A stretch of 64,000 bases of DNA from Lamellibrachia columna (lineage: Eukaryota; Annelida; Polychaeta; Sabellida; Siboglinidae), in the NCBI GenBank assembly GCA_963662155.1, contig OY759270.1, positions 9,050,461 to 9,114,460 of the forward strand. Reading direction: 5' to 3'. The first letter of the stretch is position 1. Each line of letters starts with the position of its first letter. The notes beneath the pieces are model-generated. The model searched no databases. It was not told where the DNA came from and was given only the letters and a program-made list of their open reading frames with translations. This document shows positions 1 to 19,095 of this stretch, in pieces. Both the position numbers and the translations under genes were made by a program.

Positions 1-359
1 TTATTATTTATTCATGTAAATACTTGAGTTTATACATATGCTTGGTGACGTCGTTGCGAATTCACCATGTTGATTAGTCCGATTATTTATTCATGGCAGA
101 AAATATCTGCCAGTACTCATGTGTGATCATTTGTGCTAAACTTGAAAATACGATAGGCTATTCTGTCACGTTTTATATGACATAACATTCTTACGCGATG
201 CAACACATCCACTGCACACAACATTCATTCCAGCGAGATCAGGCAGGCGGTACCTGTCCATTTTGCACCCACTGACCGTTACAACAGATCTGTTTATATT
301 ATCCGCCACAAGGGCCCTTAACTCATGATTGCTACGTCATAGAGGGGTATGTGCGAACT
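1..359. other. Unassigned AT-rich spacer
   Basis: No coding exon, RNA gene or clear repeat could be supported here on either strand. Confidence 0.4.
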
Positions 360-560
360 ATAAAACTATATACATGTTCTTGCTGGTTCTTTTTTTTACA
401 AATCTTGTGTTTGCTTTAATTTGTGTATTTTTTCTTGCAGGTTTTTGTATTATTTGTATTATTTTTGTATTTTTTAAACTCTTTGCCGTAGTTTTATCAA
501 ATGTATATCCATGTTTTTGGATCAATAAAGGAATTATTATTATTATTTATAGACGGTGTG
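360..560 (+). repeat. Retroelement-type 3' end with ATT tail
   Basis: T-rich sequence ends in a polyadenylation-like AATAAAGG followed by (ATT)n near 525-552. This is the usual look of the 3' end of a LINE or SINE. The open frame across it (329-586) is hydrophobic only because the DNA is T-rich, so I do not treat it as a gene. The family cannot be named. Confidence 0.35.
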
Positions 561-1080
561 GAGCGCTTACCTGTCGTATTACGTAGGGTACAATAAGATG
601 ATAACATTTAATAACAATAACATAAGAAGATTTTCCTTTTTGTTAAATGTGATAGAGTACAGTGTGACAACGAGCAGTGTATAAGTCATTGTCATATTAC
701 GGAATCGTGAATAGGCTTAATAAATAATATGTTCACACTCTGTTACAGTAGCAACTATGGTACCATTTCATTAAGAAAGTGACGCTATTTTAATGAAAGA
801 TTGTAGCGCTACACAGCGCACTCCTCTTAACAGACACAGAACCAACCGCTTTATATAATCAAATATAATGACTGGGAAGAAATCATTCCCTTTTCCCGAT
901 GTATTAAAACACGCCACTTAAGTGTATCAGCCTCTTAATAGAACCAAATTGCTCTGACCAGAAGTGATTCTGCTAAGTGGAGTCCATTGTAATTATAAAG
1001 CAAAACACCCTAAAGAGATAATAATAATCAGCATTACATTTCCTCCGTCACCGACACCTGGTGAGCAACAGCAATAACAT
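561..1080. other. Unassigned spacer
   Basis: No supported gene or repeat was found in this stretch. Confidence 0.4.
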
Positions 1081-1084
1081 AACG

Positions 1085-1974
<890 letters not shown>

Positions 1975-2360
1975 AACAATCATAAAAAAGGTGAAACATG
2001 GTTTTGAAGCAACTATATCAATTTCCTAATTTGAAACAAAATCTGCTTCGTGTGGTGCCCTGACGAACATGCTAAGAAAGACCCGTTATAGAGTGTTCAC
2101 TGTCACGAATGCATCCATGTCGCCCAAAGTCAGACAAGATGGCGCCACGTAGCAGATACCCTGCAGTCGTTGGATGGCGCTGTCGTCAACTTGCGCGTTA
2201 CGTGTCCTGACGATCTCGTTAATGGCGCAGGCAACAATGAGTACGTTCGCACGCATGTGGCTGGCAGTTAAAACTCCATCCTCGTCTATATTAGCGTATC
2301 ACAAATTCACCTAAACATGCCTATTTTATCCAAATCATTCCAAGAATTAACTTTAGCTGT

Positions 2361-3597
2361 TAAGATAAGATAAGATAAGATAAGATACGTTTTATTACCA
2401 AGTAGCAAGTACAAGGAATTTGTAGTGTTGTGGCGTTAGCACAAACATACACTCATGCACCCAATCACACACGGAACTAAACATTACATATCACAATCGT
2501 AATACTAAAAACAGTTGAAAACAAGCGAGAGTAATATAATAGGTTGCAAGATTAAAAAATAAAAAAAATTAAAGATTAAAAAAAAATAAATAAATAAATA
2601 AAAAATTAAAAAGGCGACATTGCATCTACCTACCAGAGGCAAGACATTTATGATGGCTCTCCGTTTAAAAATCTCAGCGCTTGAGGATAGAAACTATTGT
2701 TAAATCGCGTCGTTTTAGTTTTTATGCTACGGTAGCGCTTACCGGAGGGAAGGAGTTCAAAGAGATGGTTGGCTGGATGATATTCGTCTTGTACAATGCG
2801 CTTGGATTTGCGCAAACTGCGAGATAGATAAAGAGATCTGATGGACGGCATATTTAACCCGATTAGTTTAGAGGCGTACTTGACGACTGATTCAATTTGA
2901 TTAATTTCATCTTGGCTGGCGCGACCAAACCAGACAGTGATAGAAAATGACAAGACACTTTCAATAACTGCGCGGTAGAAACGTGTTAATATTGCTTGAG
3001 ATAAGCCGAATCGTTTGAGGTGTCTAAGGAAGTACATGCGTTTTTGTGCTTTTTTAATGATGCCAATCGTGTTATTACACCAGGAAAGATCTTTAGAAAT
3101 AGTCGAACCCAAAAATGTTACAGAGTCGGCTTGTAAAACTTCAGTACCGTCAATGACAAGGGGGTGGATGGGTGTTTTCTTTTTGCGAAAATCAATGATC
3201 ATTTCCTTCGTTTTGGATATGTTTAGTACCAGGTTGTTGTTCTTACACCAGCCGACCAGTCTTTGAACTTCCTCTCTATACACAGACTCGTTAGCATTGT
3301 TGACACAGCCAATTACAGTGGTGTCATCCGAGAACTTAACCACGCGAACAGATTGGTTACCAGATACACAGTCGTTTGTAAAGAGAGTGAAAAGGAAAGG
3401 AGAAAGCACGCAGCCTTGTGGGGCACCAGTGTTAAGAATAACAGGTTTGGAGAGAGAGTTTTTGACCTTGACAGATTGAGGCCTGTGAAGAAGAAAGTTG
3501 AGAGTCCAGTGACATATGGCAGGATGCACATTCAGAGATACAAGTTTATCAAACAACTTCACAGGAATTATGGTGTTAAAGGCCGAGCTAAAGTTCT
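2361..3597 (-). mobile_element. L2/CR1-clade LINE, 5'-truncated, with reverse transcriptase
   Basis: The minus strand has a continuous reading of about 310 residues ending at 2648. It shows reverse-transcriptase motifs: a 'SSAFNTI' segment, 'GAPQGCVLSP', and the catalytic box as FSDD. The C-terminal thumb-like region follows. The 3' end carries a short tandem tail (TAAGA units on the plus strand, 2361-2388), typical of L2/CR1-type elements that end in a microsatellite rather than poly-A. The endonuclease and N-terminal RT are absent (5' truncation). It is inserted inside pseudogene D. The frame is open, which suggests a fairly recent insertion. Confidence 0.85.
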
Positions 3598-3768
3598 GGT
3601 AAGGTTAAAATACTGGATATCCAAAATGGTGAACTCTTTGCGGGTCAATGCGGGTCATGGGCGTGATTTCCATCCTCTCAACGATGGCAAGTTATCAGAA
3701 GTAGCGGACAAAGATCTCGTTTGCCTGGAGCGGATTGTGCGTATCTGAGCCGACTTACATAGATATCC

Positions 3769-4314
3769 ACAAGTAAATTAAAAGCCAATGGTATCGAGGA
3801 TAGCATAACTGACTGGATAGAACAATGGCTGACTGACAGAAGACAACGAGTTGTAGTAGATGGAGAAGTTTCAAATTGAAAATCGGTTTTGAGTGGGGTA
3901 CCTCAAGGATCAGAATTAGGACCTATATTATTCTTAATATATATCAATGACTTGGATGACAGTATAACAAGTAACGTACTGAAATTTGCGGATGAAACAA
4001 AACTGTTTAGAAAGGTTAATACTGATGGTGATAAACAACATTTACAAAACGATCTAGACAGATGAGTGAAATGGTCTGAGAAATGGCAGATGCTGTTCAA
4101 TTTTGGGAAATGTAAATGCCTACATACAGGACATGGGAACTTGAATGTAAACTATAAAATGAGAGATACTGTTCTGGGTACTACTGTAAAAGAAAATGAC
4201 TTAGGAGTTACAATAAGCGCTGATATGAAAGTTTCAGAGCAGTGTAATATTGCAGCTTCAAAGGGTAATCAAATTTTTGGATTGATTAGAAGAAACACAA
4301 CATACAAGGGAAAA
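3769..4314 (+). mobile_element. CR1/Jockey-like LINE fragment inside pseudogene exon
   Basis: The plus strand encodes reverse-transcriptase segments: '[20 protein letters not shown]', then a catalytic box altered to FADE (normally FADD), then 'FNFGKCKCLHTGHGN' and 'DLGVTISADMKVSEQC'. Two in-frame stops (after VSN and after DLDR) and the D-to-E change make it dead. It is the same family as the LINE at 27.4-29.8 kb. Both ends fall within sequence homologous to exon 2 of the secreted-protein family. Confidence 0.85.
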
Positions 4315-4499
4315 AAGTTGAACAGTAACCACACTCTCCGGTGTCTGTAGTGCCGACGGCATCCGCATTGTGATACCGCCATGACTGCATGCCATAACAC
4401 ATAGTATCCGTTTTCGCTTTGTTCGAATTTGAAATTTTGCGAACAGTGCCCATGGCACAAGAAATGTCAACACATTACGTATTATCAAGGGTTTTAAAT

Positions 4500-5248
<749 letters not shown>

Positions 5249-5292
5249 TAGACACATTTCGAACTTGTCTTGACACGTACGTTTGTATGTTG

Positions 5293-5396
<104 letters not shown>

Positions 5397-5944
5397 CTTC
5401 ATGACGGCTAAAAAAAAAAAAAAAAAAATCTTATTCACACAAAATGCGCCTTTTCGAGGTCGGTGCCATTCGAAATGTATGTTTTGATACCAAAGACAGC
5501 TTCACATAACGTTCACACCTTGAGCTATTGTTGAAATATGAGTGTAAATAGCGGCCAGTTAAACTCTCAATAAGACGGCCAAATGCTGCATCGTCCCTGC
5601 ACGCCTACGCGGGAATAGCAATAGCAAGGGAATTACGAATGGGGTCACCATAACCATGTTTCCACTTACCACAGTTTAGAACATGGCTCCACCGAAACTG
5701 CCGGAGGTCAACAATGTAATCTAATATGTTGAGATCAATATCTCACATAGATCAGTATCATATCAATTACACGCATTAATTCAACCCACTTCGGAACAAT
5801 ATCGTTCAGAAATTGTAATAGTAACGTCAATTTATAGCAAACCATAACCAGACCCTTCAGCCATGAAATGCGGGGGTACCGGGTAATTACTTCGCAACCA
5901 AACAAAACATGACAACATAATCCAGTAATCGTCTGGTAGTTTAG

Positions 5945-5952
5945 TGACGTCA
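5945..5952 (+). promoter_or_regulatory. CRE/ATF-like TGACGTCA upstream of gene A
   Basis: A perfect palindromic TGACGTCA lies 268 bp before the gene A start codon. The matching site in unit B is at 13874-13881, about 180 bp before its ATG. Binding by CREB/ATF-type factors is inferred from the motif only. Confidence 0.4.
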
Positions 5953-6117
5953 TTTTGTGTTAAACCCTAATTATCCCCTTCAGCCATGAAATCCGGTGGT
6001 ACCGCGTAATTGATTCGCTAAAAAACTACGAAACAATAATTTCAGTAATTATCCCAGAGTACAATACTAATAATAATTATCACAACATTATCGCTTAGGC
6101 TTTTCCCAATGTGAAGA

Positions 6118-6127
6118 TATATAAATA
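6118..6127 (+). promoter_or_regulatory. TATA box of gene A
   Basis: TATATAAATA lies about 93 bp upstream of the ATG. The surrounding block (CCAAT..., GAAGCTC.CATTCA) is conserved at 13,940-13,980 before gene B, with TATAAATA at 13954-13961. Conservation in both copies supports a real core promoter with a start site near 6145-6155. Confidence 0.6.
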
Positions 6128-6219
6128 CGAAGCTCCCATTCACCCAAACAGCGTTAACGTTTATTACTGCACAACGGTTCATATATTGAAGTGGAGTTAA
6201 CAAAAACAAGAATTCTGAC

Positions 6220-10004
<3,785 letters not shown>

Positions 10005-10238
10005 GCAATTTATGTTGTTAGGAAATACTGCATCACATCCGGCGTTATATAGTTTGCCCTTTTATATTTGTTGTACATGCAGTCGTCGGTATGTAGTACT
10101 GACGCATATTTACAAGTCGTTATTTAATAATTTCTTGTAGCATAATATGTTCGTTATCAATAATATGATGTGCCCACCTATTGAATATATGTCGTTGTAC
10201 TGGGCGTCTATTAATCAGTTGCTGTTTTAGTTTTCACG

Positions 10239-10288
<50 letters not shown>

Positions 10289-10880
10289 ATGTAGTTGTTT
10301 TATTCTTGTGTACACTATATACATGTTGTATATTTATTATTCACATAATATAATGTTTGATATCAGTGGGGTTGTTTTAGTTTACAATATATACATATTT
10401 TATATTATTTTTATTTATTAACGCTTCTCATCGATTTAGTAGCTTTGGTCTATATCCCCTCATTAAAATAAAGTCAAGTACCTATGTTTATAATTCGATG
10501 AAATAAATAAATATAGCAAATCTATATATTGACGGGGATGTGCTGTGCAAGTCTTAGAACCACCTCAAGACATTTGAATGGTTTAGTAGTATTAATTAAT
10601 TGATAGTTTCATTACTAGTACTCCTGGTAGTTGTCGTATCTTATGTAGATGTTGATTAAATGGTGTACATTTTTTATTGATTGTTATGACATAATTATAT
10701 TCGGTATTTGGTTAACATAATATATTATATGCTGTTATACCTTAAATTTATCATTTGACTATATAACTATTGCACTTACACAGTCGCCAATTATTGATGT
10801 TGCCTAAATGATTTATTATATTCAATTAAATAAAAGGAAAAAAAACAATTACGCTCGTGTTTCACTACTTTGATGTATGC
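10005..10880 (+). other. 3' flank of gene A with polyadenylation signals and (TA)n
   Basis: This matches 16332-16890 downstream of gene B. It contains a (TA)n run near 10242-10286 and several AATAAA signals (about 10464, 10502-10510, 10826). Which signal is used cannot be told. No further exon was seen. Confidence 0.5.
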
Positions 10881-12060
10881 TTCGTTTACTTATTGCAAGG
10901 CCGTGGCCTTGACTCCCACGTCACTCGTCACCATTATGACTGAATACAGCATCATACTAGCACCGAGGAACGTAGGCGTAGGCAGCTTCACATCATGGTC
11001 GAGGAAAATAACGCTCTCTCAAGAGGATTCCCCAAAATAAATAACATTTAGTTAGGAGTTGCACTTACCTTCACGCTGGTGATGCATTTAAAATATTTCT
11101 TGATATGTCCGTTTGTATAATCAATATATGTGTATGTACCTTCATGACGGCTGAAATCCAATTGGGTTTTTATTCTTATTCACAAAATATTCGTCATCTC
11201 CGAGCTCTTTGCCACTACAAATGTAGGTTTTGTTACCAAAAAAACTTCAGATGATGTTCACAACTTGAGTTATTGTTGAAAAATTACTGTAAATGGCGGT
11301 CATTTAAACAAATTCAAATGGTCGCTAAATGCTGTATCTTCCCTTCACGTCTACGCGGCTATTGCAGTTGTAACGGAATTACGATTGAAGTCATCGTAAA
11401 CATATGTTTACACTTAGCACAGTTTAGAACATGGTTCCACTGAAACTGCCGGAGGTCAACACTCTAATATCATATCTTGAGATCATATCGCACATCGATC
11501 AATGTCAAAGCAATTAGACGTATTAATTCAACCCAGTTCGAAACAATATCACTCAGAAATGTTAATCGCTTGATATCGTTCTCGAGGCGCGAGATTAAAA
11601 GCATGGATCCGCTTTCTTCTCTTGTTCTGTGAAATGACTGCAAACGAGAGAAATTAGCATTGGAGACTCACATGATTCAGCCATGGCGCGTCTGGTGGAT
11701 ACCATAACAACGATTTGTCGACAAACAGTTTGGAAAACAATCATGTATCACTTTTAATATGTACCCAATACTAGTCCGAATCTATTTAGCACACCTTTAA
11801 TTGACCGGTTCTATGAAGATACATATCCCGTCTCACAATTGTCTCCAAAACAAATGTTTAATTTGATTCCACTGTGTTTGATATACAAAATATATAGTAC
11901 AGCCAACACATTGTCTATGCCGTCCGGCCAGTTGTTTTATTATCAAACCTTGTCAGCGTCGCCTGGACAATGACTATGTGAGGTTAGACCACCGACGGAT
12001 TAGCATTCTACGTTTCGAAATAAATGTTGCTATTTATGGCGCACTGGCCTTTCGCACTCA
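10881..12060. repeat. Partial segmental-duplication copy, non-coding
   Basis: 10,900-11,590 parallels 16,900-17,470 ('aggaacgtaggcgtaggcag', 'catcatggtcgagga', 'ccggaggtcaac') and, more distantly, 5,400-5,840. From about 11,590 to 12,050 I see no match and no gene. Confidence 0.6.
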
Positions 12061-12069
12061 ACGATGACA

Positions 12070-12570
12070 AATTATCAGAATTAGTGGACAACGATCTCGT
12101 TTGGCTGAGACGAATTATGCGTATCTGGGCCGATTACATAGATATCCATTAAAGCGGAGACTCTGTGTGACTGGTTCGCAGTAGCAGACGATACACCTGA
12201 TCAACGGTGACGCTCGTTTCTGACGGCGCTGACTTCGCCTCCACGGCCCCTCAGTCGTGTCGTGTCCGGCCGACCCCCGATCAAGTGCCTGGCACGGGTT
12301 CTCGAAGTTGAACAGTACCCACACTCTCCGGCGTCTGTAGTTCCGTCTACATCCGCATTGTGATATCGCCATGACTACATGCCATAACACATAGTATCCG
12401 TTTTCGCTTTGTTCGAATTTGATATTGTGCGAACAGTGCCCATGGCACAAGAAATGTCAACACATTACGTATTATCAGGGTTTTAAATCATATTATGTCT
12501 TAGTATAATTTGGTTCAGTGGATCCCTGTATAAAATCATTGAATGTTTATATCCATTTCGCGAGAAAGAA
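12070..12570 (-). pseudogene. Pseudogene C: isolated exon 2 of the secreted-protein family
   Basis: The minus strand at 12374-12138 aligns with exon 2 of genes A and B, starting after a conserved '...gcatgtag' acceptor. It keeps the 'FNFENPCQ' and 'GSAGHDTTEG' segments. Relative to gene A it has a 1-base deletion after that segment and a 2-base insertion near the end, so the helix A region is out of frame. The donor is GTAATC instead of GTAAGT. No exons 1, 3 or 4 were found beside it. The flank at 12480-12570 matches that of pseudogene D. The continuous open frame at 12450-12115 is the result of the frameshift. Confidence 0.8.
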
Positions 12571-12860
12571 CTTAGAAGAAACGAGTGCCCTTGGTAGGGG
12601 AGACCGGGGTTAATGTTTCCAAGACAAAGGCGTTGATTAGATGTTTCCGCGACGACGAAGAATGACAAGGATATGCGATTTACTTCCCCCTAATTTAATT
12701 GGGAAAGCAGCGATTTACGTAGACATCCATGTGCGGGAAATACGAACGGCAGACACGGACGTATTGAATCTCGTTCTTTGATGGGATCAAAGCCGTTTAT
12801 ACTTTTCAAACTTTTCTTGATATATACGTTAGTATGATGCAATATATATGTACGTATCTT
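12571..12860. other. Spacer between duplication blocks
   Basis: No gene is supported. The end (about 12,800) begins the flank shared with units at 5,270 and 17,050. Confidence 0.35.
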
Positions 12861-13150
12861 CATGACGGCTGAAATTTTTTTTTAATCTTACTTACAAACA
12901 AATTCGTCTTTTCGAGCGCTTTGCCATTGGAAATGTAGGTTTTGTCACCATAGACAGCTTCGTATAATGTTCATACCCTGAGTTATTGTTGAAATATGAG
13001 TGTAAATGGCGGCCAGTTAAATTTCAATAAGACCGCCAAATGCTGCGTCGTCCCTGCACGCCTACGTGGTTGTTACAATAGCAAGGGAATTATGAATGGA
13101 GTCACCTAACCATATTTCTACTTACCACAGTTTAGAACATGGCTCCAATG

Positions 13151-13299
13151 AAACTGCCGGAGGTGAACAATGCTGAAACTGCCGGAAGTCAACAATGCTG
13201 AAACTGCCGGAAGTCAACAATGCTGAAACTGCCGGAAGTCAACAATGCTAAAACTGCCATAAGTCAACAATGCTGAAACTGCCGGAGGTCAACAAAATA
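13151..13299 (+). repeat. 25-bp tandem repeat, about 5-6 copies
   Basis: The unit 'aaactgccggaagtcaacaa' plus 'tgctg' is repeated. The same sequence is present once in each of the other duplication copies (for example 5694 and 17447), so the expansion is specific to unit B. Confidence 0.93.
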
Positions 13300-13873
13300 A
13301 TCTAATATGTTGCGATCAATATCACACATAGATCAGTATCATATCAATTTGAAGTATTAATTCAACCCAGTTCGAAACGATATCATTCAGAAATTTTAAT
13401 AGTGCTAACACTTATATGGCATTCTAAAACCAAAAACGTAAATAAAACATGTTTGAGAGTAATGTCTAATTATGTTAAGAGTAATCACAAAATCAGAAAT
13501 CACTCACGTTGCTGGAAAAGCAGTGGACGCCCACTAATCGTCTCGTTGGGTAGTGACGTCAATTTGTAGTAAACCCTAATCAGCCCCTTCAGCCATGAAA
13601 CGCGGGGGTACCGGGTAATTACTACGCGACCAAACGAAACAATGATTTCAGTAATTATCCAAAAGTACAATACTAATTATAATAATCACAACATAGATCG
13701 TTTAGATATGTTAATATTGCTAACACTTATATGGTGTTCTATAACAAAAGAAATAAATATAACATGTTTGAGAATAGTGTATGAATATGTGAAGAATAAC
13801 CACCGAATATGAAATCACTCACATTGACGTAAAGACACCATAGCGGACGTCTATTAATGGTCTGGTAGCTTAG

Positions 13874-13961
13874 TGACGTCATTTTGTGTTAAACCCTAAT
13901 TATAATTACTTCGGTAACAAACAACGAAACCATAATTTCCCAATACGAGTGCATATAAATA
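13874..13961 (+). promoter_or_regulatory. Promoter region of gene B (TGACGTCA and TATA box)
   Basis: TGACGTCA lies at 13874-13881 and TATAAATA at 13954-13961, about 93 bp before the ATG as in gene A. Another TGACGTCA lies at 13554-13561. Conservation with unit A is the main support. Confidence 0.55.
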
Positions 13962-14053
13962 TGAAGCTCGCATTCATTCATACATCACAAACTGATTATT
14001 ACTGCACAACGCTTCATAGACTAAGGTGGATTGTACAAAACAAGAATTCTGAC

Positions 14054-16331
<2,278 letters not shown>

Positions 16332-17081
16332 GCAATTTATGTTGTTAGGAAATACTGCATCACATCAGGCGTTATATAGTTTTGCCCTTTTATATTTGTT
16401 GCAGATACAGTCGTAGGCGTGTAGTACTTGACGTCTCTTTACCAGTCGTGTTTTAATCATTTCTTGTAGCATAATATGTTCGTTGTCAATACTATAATGT
16501 TTTCTCTTAAGAATAATATTTATATATATATATATATATATATTATCAATGTGGTGGTTTTATTCGAGCGTATAATATATACATGTTTTATATTTATCTT
16601 TCACATAAGATAATGTTTGGTATCAATGGGGTTGTTTTAGTTTACAATACATATATCGTTTTATTACTTCTAGTAGATGTGGTGCCTTATGTAGATGTTT
16701 ATTAAATGGTGCACATTTTATTTTGTTATTGATCGCTATGACAGTGTTTCTTTATTTTTTTGCATAATATGTTATATGTTATTATTTATTAAAATTTACA
16801 CAATCGCCACGTATTGATGTTGCCCAAATGATTTATTATATTTAATTAAATAAATCGAAAAACCATTGCGCTCGTGTTTCACTACTTTGATGTATGCTTC
16901 GTTTACTTATTGAATGGCCGTGGCCTTGACTCCGACGAACGTAGGCGTAGGCAGCTTCACATCATGGTCGAGGAAAAAAGCTCTCTCAAGAGGATTTCCC
17001 CCAAATAACAAACATTTCGTTAGGAGTTGCATTTGCCTTGACGCTGGTGATGCATTTGAAACTTTTCTTGATATGTACGTT

Positions 17082-17161
<80 letters not shown>

Positions 17162-17470
17162 ACTTCATCACGGCTGAAACCAATTTAGTTTTTATTCCTA
17201 CTCACAAAATATTCGTCTTCTTCGAGCTCTTTGCCACTGGAAATTTCGGTTTTGGTACCAAAAACCGCTTCAGATGATGTTCGCCTTATTGTTGAAAATA
17301 ACTGATAATGGCGGCCATTTAAAAATTCAATATCATCGCTAAATGCTGTATCTTCCCTTCACGTCTACTCGGCTATTGCAGTTGCAACGGAATTATGATT
17401 TGAAAAGTTTCCACTTACCACATTTTGAACATGGCTCCACTGAAACTGCCGGAGGTCAACAATCTAATAT
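16332..17470 (+). repeat. 3' flank of gene B and another partial duplication copy
   Basis: 16332-16890 parallels the 3' flank of gene A, with a short (TA)n at about 16521-16543 and AATAAA near 16848. 16,900-17,470 parallels 10,930-11,470 and carries an expanded (TA)n at about 17086-17158 where the 11,130 copy has almost none. No exon was found. Confidence 0.6.
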
Positions 17471-18180
17471 CTGGGCTTTTCTACATTGGATGTCATTTTG
17501 TGAGTTTGTGTAGGATCCGAAATATAAAAAATTCTCTACTTTCTCAATTTAACTCCCATCTGACGAGTGTACACAATCATTAGTAGACGGGTTGATATGT
17601 GTGTACTTTGTTTTGCTTGGATTGAGAAATAATCTAGTAGATTAGGAAGCACAGTCCACTTGATGAAGTAAAAGTTCTGCATCTTGTATTGTGTCAGCGA
17701 ACAGAACGATGCTATCAGCATAATCCAGATCAGACAGACGGCAGGTGTACAGTCACGAGTTTTGTGTCCCTCGTGTTTATATTGTAATATATCCATTAAC
17801 TATTTTTGTTTTAAATATTCTACGCTTTACCTCACAAATTATCGTCACTTTCAGAGCAAAAATATTTAATTTGTAATTAGTGATAGCCATAGCCCAAAAG
17901 ATCTGAAAGATATGCTTATCTAGTTCTGGTTACGAAACTTCATCTCTATGAAATATTTGTTTTTAACCGGCAGCTTTCTTTATATTATAACTGAAACGGT
18001 CGTGTCGGTCGCATCGTTTTTGCAGCCTCTCTAGCACAGACATGTGATTTTTTTTAATGTTAAAACTTTTTCTACCTGCATTTTAGAAATAGTTTTCTTT
18101 TGTGGAATGTTGAGTGAACGTGTAAGTTCACTATTAAGTGGCATATAGTGTTTTCAGTGACTTTGTGAGGCTCTTTGTGA
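17471..18180. other. Unassigned spacer
   Basis: I saw no supported gene or repeat. Short open frames lack splice or domain support. Confidence 0.35.
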
Positions 18181-18188
18181 CGTATAAC

Positions 18189-18425
18189 GCCCGCCGTACA
18201 CATACCGATTCTTCCGTTGGCAACATGTTGGCAAGTACTTTTTCAGTTGGCAACTCAAGCGTAGTCGTTATGTGTATGTTCTCCACCAACAGTTGGCAAC
18301 ACTTTTGTGGACATTTGGCAGTATGGAAAATCAGTTCGCCGACGGTCGGTCGATGGGTAGTGTCGCCAAGTATGTGTCGGCAGACAAACTGTTGGCGACT
18401 AACAGTCGGTATGTGTATGGCGGGC
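18189..18425. mobile_element. Putative MITE with 20-bp terminal inverted repeats
   Basis: The left end 'gcccgccgtacacataccga' (18189-18208) is complementary to the right end at 18406-18425 with one mismatch. The 237-bp interior has further inverted 'gttggcaac/gttgccaa'-type segments and no coding capacity. A target-site duplication is not obvious, so the superfamily is open. Confidence 0.6.
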
Positions 18426-18476
18426 TTAAGACGTAAGATAAAAATCATCAAGGACCACCTTTATACGATTCGATCT

Positions 18477-18612
18477 TATCCTGCATTATCTCGACATACT
18501 GCTACATGCTTATCCTGCATTATATCGACATACTGCTACATGCTTATCCTGCATTATCTCGACATACTGCTACATGCTTATCCTGCATTATCTCTACATA
18601 CTGCAACATGCT
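18477..18612 (+). repeat. 34-bp tandem repeat, 4 copies
   Basis: Copies start at 18477, 18511, 18545 and 18579 ('tatcctgcattatctcgaca' plus 'tactgctacatgct'). Confidence 0.95.
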
Positions 18613-18735
18613 TACCCTCACGTTGTTAGATTGTGCTACATACTGCAACATGCTTACCCTCACGTTGTTAGATTGTGCTACATACTGCTACATGCTTACC
18701 CTCACGTTGTTAGATTGTGCTACATTATGCTGGAT
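18613..18735 (+). repeat. 42-bp tandem repeat, about 3 copies
   Basis: Copies start at 18613, 18655 and 18697 ('taccctcacgttgttagatt' plus 'gtgctacatactgcaacatgct'). The ends share 'acatactgc.acatgctta' with the preceding 34-bp array, so one array probably grew out of the other. Confidence 0.93.
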
Positions 18736-18896
18736 TATGACACATCGTTGTAATTTTTATTTCCTTCACATCTAATATTATCTCCAATTTGTAGCATCAT
18801 TCCATGAAAAGATTACTATACCTAATTATAGGTGGTTCTTGTAATAAACCCCTTGTTGTAGCAACATTGTAAATGAGTAAACAAATATACTCACAT

Positions 18897-18919
18897 TGAT
18901 TGATTGATTGGTTGATTGG

Positions 18920-18955
<36 letters not shown>
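18897..18955 (+). repeat. (GATT)n microsatellite
   Basis: GATT repeats with two GGTT variants. Confidence 0.95.
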
Positions 18956-18956
<1 letters not shown>

Positions 18957-19012
18957 CTAATGTTTTCACGGTTTTAGATTGCTCAGGTTTGGGTTTCTGA
19001 CAGTCAAATGGT

Positions 19013-19095
19013 ATTTTTGACGGGACATTGTCAGAAACTAGTTTCTGACAGATTTCTGACGTCAGAAACTCAGAAATTGTCAGAAACTGTCAGTG
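19013..19095. repeat. Cluster of nested palindromes built on TTTCTGAC/GTCAGAAA
   Basis: TCAGAAACTAGTTTCTGA (19031-19048) and TTTCTGACGTCAGAAA (19053-19068) are perfect palindromes, with more half-sites on both sides. It could form hairpins or be a remnant of transposon ends. Confidence 0.6.

Larger units (their letters stand above)
2040..4490 (-). pseudogene. Pseudogene D of the secreted helical-protein family
   Basis: On the minus strand, pieces of the gene A/B unit are recognisable. The start of exon 2 (about 4374 down to 4315) follows a conserved intron end. The exon 2 donor and following intron lie at 3768-3640. A partial exon 4 lies at about 2275-2045 and includes the stretch matching the 'SEIARTRSVQVD' region. 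A TAA replaces the Gln codon where genes A and B read 'NSLQRDF', the exon 4 C-terminus is deleted, and exon 3 was not found. A LINE fragment replaces about 160 bp of exon 2, and an L2-like LINE sits between exons 2 and 4. The copy cannot make the protein. Its orientation is opposite to A and B, so an inversion accompanied the duplication. Confidence 0.8.

Noticed and set aside
329..586. Hydrophobic 85-residue protein
   Set aside because: T-rich retroelement 3' end; the hydrophobicity comes from base composition.
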